Notes: generated by a model from the sequence alone, not told the origin. Counted from the first letter of the stretch, positions 1-6,543 are shown. The stretch: DNA of 8,173 bases from Clostridia bacterium (GCA_016295665.1 JAEDKS010000110.1:1-8173); one strand, 5' to 3'. A program made the numbers and translations.

Positions 1-1680
1 CTGGTTGGTGTAGATCACCATGCCCGGAGCCGCGCCGCCGGGCTTTTTCACGTACCGCCGCAGCGTGTAGTCAATGGGCACCGACGAGGAGTTCTGCCCC
101 TTGGAGTACCACGCTGCCAGCGTCGCCGCCTCCAACAGCGTCTGCTCCGGCACCGGCCCTTCCGTGCGGATGATGACATGGCTTCCCGGCATGTCCTTCG
201 CGTGCAGCCAGGTCTCATTCGGGCGGGCACCGGTGGTCAACCGATCGTTCTGCGCGGCGTTCTTGCCCACATGCAACTCGATGCCGTCCGAGGACAGGTA
301 CCGGTAGGGCTTGCTCTTGGGCAACGCCCGCTGCTGTCGCCGGTTGGTGATGCGCTTCATGTAGCCCGTCCGCGCCAGCTCCTCCCGGATTTCCTCCAGC
401 TCGCTCTCCCCCACGCACTTGCCCACGTCCAGCAGCGCGCCCTCCAGATAGTCCAGCTCCTTCAGCGTCTTTTCCCGCTGCTGCGCGGCGGTTTCCCGGG
501 CGGAGCGCGCCTTCTGGTACTTCTTGAAGTAGCGCTGCGCGTTCTGCTGCGGGGTCAGGCGAATGTCCAGCGGCACCACCAGCGTGCCACCCGCCTCGTC
601 GTAGAAGTTCTGCAGCTCCGCCTGCGGCTGGCCCTTGTGCAGCTGCCACAGGTTGGCGTGAATCAGCTCACCCATGATGCGGTACTCCTCCATCCGCGCC
701 GCGGAAGCCAGCTCCTCCTCCTGAAGCGCCAGCTTCTTCTCACAGCGCTCCACATGCCCCTTCAGGAGCCGCACCATGGAGGCGCTCTTCTGGTTGATGC
801 GATCCTGCGCATCCCGGGCGCCGAAGTACTTCTCCAGCGCCTCACTCATGGTCGGATATTCCTTCTGCCGCTCCAGCGGCTGACTCAGGTACGGGAAGGC
901 AAACACATCCGCCGCGTCCCCGGCATCGTCCAGCAGCACCCGGGGCGATACCATCCCAGGCAGCCTGTGCAGCAGATCCGTCAGGCGTCCGGCGGCATCG
1001 GCCCAGTCCGCCGTGCGGTCGGTGCCCGGCGTCAGCACGCGCATCGCCAGCTCCCGGGCCGCCGGGTTCGACAGGCCCGTGACGCTGCCCGCCAGCGCCT
1101 TGCTCAGGGGCACATCGCCCTGGGCCACCAGCCGCGCCTGCAGCGCCTCCGCGGACACCTCCTCCGGCGACAGCTTGTCCTGCGCGGGCGGCGGCGCATA
1201 GGTCAGTCCCGGCTGAATCTGCCGCACACGGCTCATGTCCGCGCTGACGTGGCGCGTCGCCTCAAGGATGCGACCGTCACCGTCCACCAGCATCAGGTTG
1301 GAGTGGCGGCCCATCAGCTCCAGAATCAGCCGCCGCAGCACGTGGTCGCCCAGCTCGTCCACCACATCCACGTCCAGATGCAGCACCCGGTCGCCGCCAA
1401 TCTGCTTCACCCCCAGCACCCGCCCGCCGAGCAGCTGCTTGCGGAGCAGCATACACAGCACCGGCGGCTCCAGCGGGTTGGGAAAGCTGGACACCGTCAG
1501 GTGGGCGCGGGCGTTGTTGGGCGAGGCGCAGAGCAGCAGCCGCCTGTTCTCGTTTCCGGCGCGGATGAGCAGGATCACCGTATCCCGCTCCGGCTGGGTG
1601 ATCCTGTCGATGCGCCCGCCGGTGAGCGCCGCGTTGAGCTCGCGGGCCACAAAGCCAAGGGTCATACCGTCCATGGGCAT
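1..1680 (-). CDS. rqcH: NFACT-family ribosome quality control protein RqcH (3' end off window)
   Basis: This is the bacterial homologue of Rqc2/NEMF, formerly annotated as fibronectin-binding protein FbpA. In the family it binds 50S subunits blocked by peptidyl-tRNA and recruits tRNA-Ala to add C-terminal alanine tails that mark the stalled peptide for proteolysis. The visible 560 residues read without interruption to base 1. They show an NFACT-N domain (about 4-270) with the motif ELMGRHSNLMLVD (121-133) and an Asp-Arg pair at exactly 97-98, the residues reported as essential in Bacillus RqcH. Charged helices at about 285-335 and 376-440 look like the coiled-coil arm. The NFACT-R domain (about 455 onward) contains ETWLHAKDMPGSHVII (489-504). 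Only the last few residues seem to be missing. The start at 1680 has a GGAGG at 1691-1695, 10 nt upstream; ATGs at 1674 and 1665 are less well spaced. It is transcribed separately from the sugar operon upstream. Confidence 0.93.
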   Translation of the reverse strand, partial: MPMDGMTLGFVARELNAALTGGRIDRITQPERDTVILLIRAGNENRRLLLCASPNNARAHLTVSSFPNPLEPPVLCMLLRKQLLGGRVLGVKQIGGDRVLHLDVDVVDELGDHVLRRLILELMGRHSNLMLVDGDGRILEATRHVSADMSRVRQIQPGLTYAPPPAQDKLSPEEVSAEALQARLVAQGDVPLSKALAGSVTGLSNPAARELAMRVLTPGTDRTADWADAAGRLTDLLHRLPGMVSPRVLLDDAGDAADVFAFPYLSQPLERQKEYPTMSEALEKYFGARDAQDRINQKSASMVRLLKGHVERCEKKLALQEEELASAARMEEYRIMGELIHANLWQLHKGQPQAELQNFYDEAGGTLVVPLDIRLTPQQNAQRYFKKYQKARSARETAAQQREKTLKELDYLEGALLDVGKCVGESELEEIREELARTGYMKRITNRRQQRALPKSKPYRYLSSDGIELHVGKNAAQNDRLTTGARPNETWLHAKDMPGSHVIIRTEGPVPEQTLLEAATLAAWYSKGQNSSSVPIDYTLRRYVKKPGGAAPGMVIYTNQ

Positions 1681-1717
1681 GGCTGTCAGTCCTCCGTCCG
1701 TGTTCGTTTCCAGAGAT

Positions 1718-1746
1718 ATTGTAGCGCAGGTGGGGATGGTTTGCAA
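1718..1746 (-). promoter_or_regulatory. Sigma-A type promoter of rqcH
   Basis: Read on the minus strand there is a -35 TTGCAA (1741-1746), a 17-base spacer and a -10 TACAAT (1718-1723). Transcription would start near 1711, giving a leader of about 30 nt that contains the GGAGG at 1691-1695. The promoter lies just after the terminator of the preceding operon, so rqcH should be an independent unit. The -35 hexamer is the same as in the lacI promoter. Confidence 0.75.
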
Positions 1747-1757
1747 GGGCTTTGCGC

Positions 1758-1792
1758 AAAAGGCCGCTCCGCCGGGATTCGGCGAAGCGGCC
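1758..1792 (-). terminator. Intrinsic terminator of the sugar transporter operon
   Basis: The arms 1762-1774 and 1780-1792 pair at 12 of 13 positions around the 5-base loop 1775-1779, and on the minus strand are followed by TTTT (1761-1758). The hairpin starts 28 bases after the stop codon of the last permease gene and lies before the rqcH promoter, exactly where an operon terminator is expected. Its 3' arm closely resembles that of the hairpin at 3676-3712. Confidence 0.85.
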
Positions 1793-1819
1793 CTGATTGC
1801 TTGTGTGCAGTCTCCGGCA

Positions 1820-2719
1820 TCAGCCCTTGACAGCGCCGGCGACCATGCCCTTGATGATCTGCTTGCTGAAGATGAAGTAGAGGATCACGATGGGCAGCAT
1901 GGTGATGAGCATGGCTGCCATCTGCTTGGGATAGTCGGAGCCGAACTGTCCCTTGAACTGGGTCAGCGCCAGAGGAACGGTCTGCAGATGGACGTTCTCG
2001 ATCAGCACCAGGGCGAAGGAGAACTCGTTCCAGCAGCTGAACACCTGAATGATGGCGACGGTGACCAGGATGGGCTTGCACATGGGCAGGATGATGCTCC
2101 ACAGCGTGCGGGAGAAGCTGGAGCCGTCAATGGCGGCGGCCTCCTCCAGGGACACCGGGATGCCCTTCACATAGCCCTCCACCAGGAAGATGCCCATGGG
2201 CAGGCCGAAGCTGACGTAGGGCAGCAGCAGCGTGAACCACTGGTTGGTCATGTTCATCTCCTTGAACACGACGTAGATGGGCACCAGCAGGGAGTGAATC
2301 GGGATCAGCATGCCGGACAGGAACAGCAGGTACAGCGGGCGGTTCCACTTGCCCTTGATGCGGGAGAGGATGTAGCCCACGATGAAGGAGAACAGCACGA
2401 TGCACAGAATGCTGATCGCCGTGGTGCGCACGGAGTTCCACATGGACTCAAACAGGTGGTAGTCCGGGTTGGTCAGGATACGGGTGTAGTTTTCCAGCGT
2501 AGGCATCTCCGCCCCGAACAGGCCGGGAATAGCCAGCTTGTCCGCGTTGAACACGCGCTTGAGCTTCAGGGAGTTGTACGCCATCCACACCAGCGGGAAG
2601 ATGCAGCTCAGAGAGAAGATCCACAGCACCACGTCCATGGCGATGCCGCCAATGCGGGTGGAGACCTTCACACGCTTTTTGCGCTCGGTATGGGTCGGAT
2701 TCACAACAGCCTTATTCAT
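1820..2719 (-). CDS. Carbohydrate ABC transporter permease, MalG/AraQ type
   Basis: Inner permease subunit of a sugar importer, 299 residues, the usual length for this family (CUT1). The basic N-terminus (KAVVNPTHTERKKRVK, 3-18) precedes the first membrane helix at about 26-48. Further hydrophobic helices fall at about 99-119, 127-150, 160-183, 211-238 and 268-288. The cytoplasmic EAA loop that docks on the ATPase is clear: EEAAAIDG at 192-199, followed by SSFSRTLWSIILPMCKP. The start codon overlaps the stop of the upstream permease gene by one base (TAATG), so translation is probably coupled; GAGG at 2724-2727 and a G-run at 2730-2734 serve as ribosome binding site. It forms the channel with the 2719-3618 product and ends the operon. 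Substrate cannot be deduced from the permease alone. Confidence 0.93.
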   Translation of the reverse strand: MNKAVVNPTHTERKKRVKVSTRIGGIAMDVVLWIFSLSCIFPLVWMAYNSLKLKRVFNADKLAIPGLFGAEMPTLENYTRILTNPDYHLFESMWNSVRTTAISILCIVLFSFIVGYILSRIKGKWNRPLYLLFLSGMLIPIHSLLVPIYVVFKEMNMTNQWFTLLLPYVSFGLPMGIFLVEGYVKGIPVSLEEAAAIDGSSFSRTLWSIILPMCKPILVTVAIIQVFSCWNEFSFALVLIENVHLQTVPLALTQFKGQFGSDYPKQMAAMLITMLPIVILYFIFSKQIIKGMVAGAVKG

Positions 2720-3618
2720 TACGCCTCAACCCCCTTTGTAGCACGCTTGACCAGCCACTGGGAGCCGCCGATGACCGCCAGGGACAGGACGAAGATGGCG
2801 ACGGAAATGGTGCTGCCATAGCCCAGGTTGGAATCGCGGAAGGACGTGTTATAGCCGTACATGGCCATAACCATGGAGGAGGTACCGGGGCCGCCCGCCG
2901 TCATGACGTAGATGTTATCGAAGGCCTTCATGTTGCCCGCGATGCACAGGGTCAGGCAGACCAGGATCGTATTTTTAATGAGAGGCAGGGTGATGTAGAG
3001 GGCCTTCTGGAAGCCGTTGGCACCGTCAATCTCCGCGCTCTCAAAGATTTCGTTGTCAATGCCGGCAATCGCGGAGAACATGATGACCATGTAGTATCCG
3101 ATGAACTGCCAGACCAGAGGAATGGAAACCGCCAGCATCACGTTGCCGGTGCCCAGCCAGTTGGGCCAGGACAGCCAGTTGCCGGTCAGGATGCCGAGCT
3201 TGCTCAGAACGGTGTTCAGCAGACCGTCCTGCAGGTAGATGATGTTCCAGATCATGCCGATACAGACGGCAGAAATGGTGCTGGGGAAGAAGCCGAAGGT
3301 GCGATGGACGCCCTTGCTGTGGGTCAACTTGGAGTTGGCAAACATCACGAGGATGAACGCGATACCCATCTGACCGATGATGCAGACGATGACCAGGTAG
3401 ATGTTATGACCGAAGGCCTGCCAGAACACGCCGTCGGCAAAGAGCTGACGGTAGTTGGCCAGCCCGTTGAAGGTCATGTTGGGGCCGCCCTTCCACTCGA
3501 AGAAGCTGTAGATGACTGCGCGGCACAGCGGATAGAAAACCGTGAACACAAACGCGACCACCGGGATGAGAAGGTACAGCAGGATGGTACTTCTCTTGGG
3601 CTTGATGGATTGGAGCAT
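2719..3618 (-). CDS. Carbohydrate ABC transporter permease, MalF/UgpA type
   Basis: Second membrane subunit of the CUT1 sugar importer, 299 residues. A short basic N-terminus (SIKPKRS) leads into a first helix at about 11-38; other hydrophobic segments lie at about 72-94, 107-128, 160-185, 214-232 and 268-288. The EAA loop is ESAEIDGA (193-200) followed by NGFQKALYITLPLI, and the stretch MTAGGPGTSSMVMAMYGY (239-256) is characteristic of the MalF/UgpA side of the pair. The start at 3618 is supported by AGGA (forward 3624-3627), 5 nt upstream. It is one base-overlapped with the MalG-type gene downstream and lies 137 bases after the binding-protein gene, with a hairpin in between. No ATP-binding subunit is encoded nearby, so a shared ATPase of the MsmX/MsmK kind is inferred. 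Confidence 0.93.
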   Translation of the reverse strand: MLQSIKPKRSTILLYLLIPVVAFVFTVFYPLCRAVIYSFFEWKGGPNMTFNGLANYRQLFADGVFWQAFGHNIYLVIVCIIGQMGIAFILVMFANSKLTHSKGVHRTFGFFPSTISAVCIGMIWNIIYLQDGLLNTVLSKLGILTGNWLSWPNWLGTGNVMLAVSIPLVWQFIGYYMVIMFSAIAGIDNEIFESAEIDGANGFQKALYITLPLIKNTILVCLTLCIAGNMKAFDNIYVMTAGGPGTSSMVMAMYGYNTSFRDSNLGYGSTISVAIFVLSLAVIGGSQWLVKRATKGVEA

Positions 3619-3670
3619 AACATTTCCTCTCTTTCCGCCTGCTTTTCAGCTCAGCCGAATTTCCGGAACC

Positions 3671-3712
3671 GGAAAGGGCCGTTCCGCCGACCTGTGATCG
3701 GCAGAACGGCCC
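3671..3712 (-). terminator. Leaky terminator or stabilising hairpin between binding-protein and permease genes
   Basis: The arms 3676-3690 and 3698-3712 pair at 14 of 15 positions around a 7-base loop. On the minus strand the stem is followed only by TTTCC, a poor U-tract. The hairpin sits 44 bases after the binding-protein stop and 58 bases before the first permease start. I see no good promoter in the 137-base gap, so the permeases must be reached by readthrough. The expected effect, partial termination or protection of the upstream mRNA 3' end, would give more binding protein than permease; that effect is inferred. Confidence 0.7.
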
Positions 3713-3755
3713 CCACGTCAGCTAACAGACTATGCAGTCAAGCAGCCTTCTGTGA

Positions 3756-5099
3756 TTAATAGTTCGCCTCGTAGGCAGCCTGAGCGTTCTGAGCGACCTC
3801 CTCGGGGGTCTTGTCGCCGTTCAGCATGGCCTGCAGGTCCTGGTTGAACACGCCCCACACAGCGGAGTTGATGTAGGAGTCGTAGATCTCGCAGGTCTCG
3901 GTGTCCACATAGGACCAGTTGTAGAAGTCCTGGGTGATCTGGTCGAAGGCGGACAGGTCGACGTCGCCAGCAGCGGTCAGGCCGCCCAGCGCGTAGTTCT
4001 CAGCAACGTAGCTGGAGAAGGCGGGGCCGGTCAGCTCCTGAGCCAGGTCGATGGCAGCAGCCAGCTTGTCGGGATCCTCGGCAACCTTGGGGTTGATGGC
4101 GATGGCATAGCCCAGGCCGATGTTCTGAGAGGTGGGAGCCTTGGTGGCGTCAGCGGGCTGAGGCAGCACGGCGAAGCCGATGTTGGCCCACTTCTCCTCG
4201 TCGGAGGCCTGCAGGGTCGCGGCGATGTAGCTCTCGTCCCAGTTGCCGCCGATGAAGGCCGCAGCCTGGCCGGCGATGTAGTACTCGCGGGCGTCCTCGT
4301 TGGTCACGGTGTTGAAGTTGCTGTTGAAGATCTTGGTGTCGCAGAACAGACGCTTGGTCTCAGCCAGAGCCGCCACGAACTCAGCGTCGGTGAAGGCAGC
4401 GCCGGACTTGGCGATCAGGCTGGCGAACCATTCGGGACCGGTGTAGCGGTTGCCCAGGGTGGAGATGAAGTCAGAGTTCATCTGCCACTGGCCGCCGTTG
4501 CCGAAGGCCACGGGGATGATGCCCTGCGCGTTGAAGGTCTCAGCAGCCTTCTCGACCTCGTCCCAGGTGGTGGGGAAAGCGTCATAGCCGGCTTCCTTCC
4601 ACATGGCCTTGTCGTACACCACCACGGTGCAGGTGCCGCCGGTCAGCGCCGGATAGCCGTAGATCTTGCCCTCGGTGGTGAAGGGGGTGAAGTACGCGGT
4701 GTTGTAGTCCGCATAGTAGGGGCTCTGAGCGATGATGTCGGTCAGATCCAGCACCAGGCCCTGCTGAGCCCAGGCGATGGTGTTCATGCCCTGCAGCAGG
4801 AACACATCGGGCAGGTCGTTCGCGGCAGCCAGAGCAGCGATCCTGGTCTTGTACTCGGCGTTGGCGAGGACGTTCTGGTTCAGCTCAATGTCCGGATGAG
4901 CGGCGTCCCAGGCAGCGATCACGGTACGGAAGCCGTCGGAACCGCCATTGCCCTCGGACTCCTCGGAGGTGGAGTAGTGCATGATGGTCAGCGTGCCCTT
5001 GTAGGCCAGGTCAGTCGCGGCCACATCGGTAGCGGCAAACGCGGTGACGCAGGTGCACAGCAGCGCCAGGCAGAGAAGGAAGCTAACAAACTTCTTCAT
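3756..5099 (-). CDS. Extracellular sugar-binding protein of ABC importer (SBP family 1)
   Basis: Captures a carbohydrate outside the membrane and delivers it to the two permeases downstream. It has 447 residues, normal for the family (COG1653 type). The start at 5099 is chosen over an in-frame upstream ATG at 5156 because AAAGGAGGA (forward 5109-5117) lies 9 nt ahead and a signal peptide begins there: MKK, hydrophobic residues 4-19, then a likely signal peptidase I site at AFA|A (20-22). No convincing lipobox is present despite cysteines at 10, 15 and 17. Family features include AANDLPDVFLLQG (92-104), GKIYGYPA (144-151), GQAAAFIGGNWD (278-289) and a C-terminal GDKTPEEVAQNAQAAY segment. The mature protein is acidic and rich in Trp and Tyr, as expected for a sugar binder. 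The ligand is unknown; there is no catabolic enzyme next to it to suggest one. Confidence 0.93.
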   Translation of the reverse strand: MKKFVSFLLCLALLCTCVTAFAATDVAATDLAYKGTLTIMHYSTSEESEGNGGSDGFRTVIAAWDAAHPDIELNQNVLANAEYKTRIAALAAANDLPDVFLLQGMNTIAWAQQGLVLDLTDIIAQSPYYADYNTAYFTPFTTEGKIYGYPALTGGTCTVVVYDKAMWKEAGYDAFPTTWDEVEKAAETFNAQGIIPVAFGNGGQWQMNSDFISTLGNRYTGPEWFASLIAKSGAAFTDAEFVAALAETKRLFCDTKIFNSNFNTVTNEDAREYYIAGQAAAFIGGNWDESYIAATLQASDEEKWANIGFAVLPQPADATKAPTSQNIGLGYAIAINPKVAEDPDKLAAAIDLAQELTGPAFSSYVAENYALGGLTAAGDVDLSAFDQITQDFYNWSYVDTETCEIYDSYINSAVWGVFNQDLQAMLNGDKTPEEVAQNAQAAYEANY

Positions 5100-5108
5100 G
5101 GGGTAAGG

Positions 5109-5117
5109 TCCTCCTTT
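5109..5117 (-). promoter_or_regulatory. Strong ribosome binding site of the sugar-binding protein gene
   Basis: On the minus strand AAAGGAGGA ends 9 nt before the ATG at 5099. It decides the start: the longer frame from 5156 would place this site inside the coding region, ahead of the signal peptide. The stem at 5126-5140 lies only a few bases upstream, so the site should be unpaired. Confidence 0.8.
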
Positions 5118-5121
5118 TTGT

Positions 5122-5142
5122 ATTGTGCGGCGAAGCCGCAAT
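5122..5142 (-). promoter_or_regulatory. Small hairpin just upstream of the binding-protein ribosome binding site
   Basis: TGCGGC (5126-5131) and GCCGCA (5135-5140) form a perfect 6-bp stem around a 3-base loop. An alternative pairing extends it by ATTG/CAAT with a 2-base bulge. On the mRNA it is followed by an A-rich stretch and the AGGAGG. It could protect the 5' end of a processed binding-protein mRNA; that role is inference. Confidence 0.45.
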
Positions 5143-5148
5143 TTCTCC

Positions 5149-5170
5149 AACAGCACTTCACAGTGCTGTT
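5149..5170 (-). repeat. Perfect 9-bp inverted repeat after lacI
   Basis: AACAGCACT (5149-5157) and AGTGCTGTT (5162-5170) are exact complements around a 4-base loop that reads GTGA, a GNRA-type tetraloop, on the minus-strand RNA. It lies 23 bases after the lacI stop codon. There is no U-tract behind it, so it is not a classic terminator; it may be an RNA-stability element or a protein-binding dyad. Confidence 0.55.
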
Positions 5171-5193
5171 ATCGACGTTGGGGATGAGCCCGC

Positions 5194-6216
5194 TCAGGCC
5201 ACGCCGCCGGGAACGCCGCTCAGGCTTTCGCCGTTGAGCAGCATGACGGGAACCTGAATGGTCTCGCAGGGGAAGTTCGGGCTTTCCACGCGACCGATGA
5301 GTAGCCGCGCAGCCTCGGTTCCCATGGTGCCGGTATCCTGATGGACGGTGGTCAGCTTCGGGCGGAGGCGCTGGCCCATCTCGATGCCGTCATAGCCGGC
5401 GATGGACACATCCTCGGGCACCCGCAGCCCCAGCTCCTGCAGCGCCTGGAGAGCGCCCAGGCAGCAGTGGTCGTCGGGCAGGAAGATGCAGGTGGGCCTG
5501 TCCTCCCGCTTCATCAGCTTCAGCACAGCCTCCCGGGAAAGCTCGGGGAGGTCGTACAGGGACTTGACCAGGTAGCCCTCCGGAATCGGGAGCCCCGCCT
5601 GTTCCATGGCCCTTCGGTAGCCGCTCACGCGGCTGTCGGTCACCATGGCGGGGTCGCCATACGCCATGGCGATGCGCCGGTGTCCCAGGGCGATGGCCCG
5701 CTCGGTAAGCATCCGCATGCCCTGCTCGTTGTCGCTGACCACGGCACTGCGTCCGGGAAACTTGTGATCCACCGTAACACAGGGGATGTCGCTGGCCCCC
5801 AGCTCCACCACCTCAGGAATGCCGAAGTCCACGCAGGCGATGAACACGCCGTCCACATTCCGGTACCGGCAGTGCTCCAGGTAGGTCATGCCGGTGCGGG
5901 CGATGTGGTGATTGATGAAGGTGATATCGTACCCGCGCCGCTCGCTCTCCCGTTTGAAGGCATCCAGCAGGGAGGCGAAGAATGCGTGGGTCAACCCCGA
6001 CTGTCGCTCGTCATTGAACAGCACGCCCAGATTGTAGGAGCGGTTGGTCTTGAGGGTACGGGCGATGGCGTTGGGGAAGTAACCGATCTCGCGCGCGGTG
6101 CGGTGAACCAGCTCCCGCGTCTCGGCGCTGATGTCCGAGTAGTTGTTGAATGCCTTGCTGACCGTGGAAACCGACAGTCCGCACCGGGCGGACACGTCCT
6201 TGATGGTGACAGCCAT
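5194..6216 (-). CDS. LacI-family transcriptional regulator of the sugar importer operon
   Basis: A 340-residue DNA-binding regulator of usual LacI/GalR length. The helix-turn-helix is MAVTIKDVSARCGLSVSTVS (1-20), followed by KAFNNYSDISAETRELV. The hinge helix NAIARTLKTNRS (49-60) includes the minor-groove leucine at 55. The effector-binding core resembles periplasmic sugar binders: YNLGVLF (61-67), VDGVFIA (121-127), the SDNEQG turn (161-166), TDSRVSGYRRAM (193-204), FLPDDHCCLGALQAL (245-259) and SIAGYDGIEMGQRLRPKLTTV (271-291). The start at 6216 is preferred because GGGGAG (forward 6225-6230) lies 8 nt upstream; the longer frame from 6234 would include that site. It is the first gene of the operon and lies 94 bases before the binding-protein gene. 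A dyad at its own promoter suggests autoregulation. Its inducer is unknown. Confidence 0.94.
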   Translation of the reverse strand: MAVTIKDVSARCGLSVSTVSKAFNNYSDISAETRELVHRTAREIGYFPNAIARTLKTNRSYNLGVLFNDERQSGLTHAFFASLLDAFKRESERRGYDITFINHHIARTGMTYLEHCRYRNVDGVFIACVDFGIPEVVELGASDIPCVTVDHKFPGRSAVVSDNEQGMRMLTERAIALGHRRIAMAYGDPAMVTDSRVSGYRRAMEQAGLPIPEGYLVKSLYDLPELSREAVLKLMKREDRPTCIFLPDDHCCLGALQALQELGLRVPEDVSIAGYDGIEMGQRLRPKLTTVHQDTGTMGTEAARLLIGRVESPNFPCETIQVPVMLLNGESLSGVPGGVA

Positions 6217-6243
6217 GGTTTCCACTCCCCACATCCAGCATCT

Positions 6244-6266
6244 ATCGCAACTAAATCGGTTTCGAT
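6244..6266. promoter_or_regulatory. Candidate LacI-type operator at the lacI promoter start site
   Basis: ATCGCAAC (6244-6251) and GTTTCGAT (6259-6266) are inverted copies matching at 7 of 8 positions, separated by 7 bases. Overlapping it, GAAACCGATTTAG on the minus strand has the central CG with flanking AAA/TTT that is usual in LacI/GalR operators (axis between 6257 and 6258), though the two halves match at only 5 of 8 positions. Both dyads lie immediately downstream of the -10 box, where a bound repressor would block initiation. Confidence 0.6.
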
Positions 6267-6272
6267 GGATAT

Positions 6273-6301
6273 AGTATAGCGTACTTCTGTTGAAATTGCA
6301 A
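6273..6301 (-). promoter_or_regulatory. Promoter of the lacI-binding protein-permease operon
   Basis: On the minus strand there is a -35 TTGCAA (6296-6301), a 17-base spacer and a -10 TATACT (6273-6278). The start would fall near 6266, about 50 nt ahead of the lacI start codon. I found no comparable promoter in the gaps after lacI or after the binding-protein gene, so it probably serves all four genes. The region just upstream is very AT-rich and could act as an UP element. Confidence 0.8.
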
Positions 6302-6304
6302 GGG

Positions 6305-6328
6305 TTTTTCTGAGATTTTTCAGAAAAA
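6305..6328. repeat. Perfect 9-bp AT-rich palindrome next to the lacI -35 box
   Basis: TTTTTCTGA (6305-6313) and TCAGAAAAA (6320-6328) are exact inverted copies with a 6-base spacer. The element begins 3 bases beyond the -35 hexamer of the lacI promoter. Its position suits an activator or second repressor, or an intrinsically curved A-tract UP element. It is not likely to be a terminator for either neighbouring gene because no transcript should end here. Confidence 0.55.
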
Positions 6329-6353
6329 TTTTCGGGATAGCAAATTCAGGGAA

Positions 6354-6433
6354 TCCCGGGGAGGGTTCCGTACGCTTCTGGACTTTCCCTGTATTTTCTT
6401 TCCGCCCCCGGTTGACATCTCCCGCTCCCGGGG
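6354..6433. repeat. Two copies of TCCCGGGG flanking the aconitase -35 box
   Basis: The octamer TCCCGGGG, with its self-complementary CCCGGG core, occurs at 6354-6361 and again at 6426-6433, 72 bases apart. The second copy lies in the aconitase promoter spacer, one base before the -10. The repeat is short and could be chance in GC-rich DNA, but its position makes it a possible operator pair. Confidence 0.3.
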
Positions 6434-6440
6434 CTATGAT
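6412..6440 (+). promoter_or_regulatory. Consensus promoter of the aconitase gene
   Basis: A perfect -35 TTGACA (6412-6417), a 17-base spacer and a -10 TATGAT (6435-6440). The expected start is near 6447, leaving a leader of about 138 nt before the aconitase ATG. It diverges from the lacI promoter, with 110 bases between the two -35 boxes. Confidence 0.85.
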
Positions 6441-6448
6441 GAAGGGGT

Positions 6449-6523
6449 GGAACCATTCTGCATGGTGTTCTCCGCTGTCCTGCATTTTATCCTGGCACAA
6501 GCCCCGGCATCCCGGCGCTTTTT
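6449..6523 (+). promoter_or_regulatory. Structured 5' leader of the aconitase mRNA with possible attenuator
   Basis: Two hairpins can be drawn. ACCAT (6452-6456) pairs with ATGGT (6462-6466) around a 5-base loop, with possible extension outward to 6449-6470. A second, GC-rich hairpin pairs 6501-6507 with 6512-6518 (6 of 7 pairs, loop CATC) and is followed directly by TTTTT (6519-6523), the form of an intrinsic terminator. CCTG (6491-6494) can also pair with CAGG (6529-6532), enclosing the second stem. I do not recognise it as a T-box or any named riboswitch. Premature termination controlled by an unknown signal is an inference. Confidence 0.45.
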
Positions 6524-6543
6524 GCAGACAGGGAACGCGTATC

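Noticed and set aside
178..1830. A 550-codon open frame on the plus strand
   Set aside because: It lies antisense to rqcH, has Arg/His/Gln/Leu-rich composition with no family resemblance, and reflects the GC-rich third positions of the real gene.
1235..2821. A 528-codon open frame on the plus strand
   Set aside because: It crosses the rqcH start, the operon terminator and the MalG-type permease in antisense; no start signal or recognisable domain.
3619..3755. A promoter for the permease genes (TTGACT on the minus strand near 3733-3738)
   Set aside because: No acceptable -10 lies 16-18 bases downstream; the hexamer alone is not enough.
5100..5193. A separate promoter for the binding-protein gene (TTGGAG with ACAATA, spacing 18)
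   Set aside because: The start site would fall within the ribosome binding site, leaving no usable leader.
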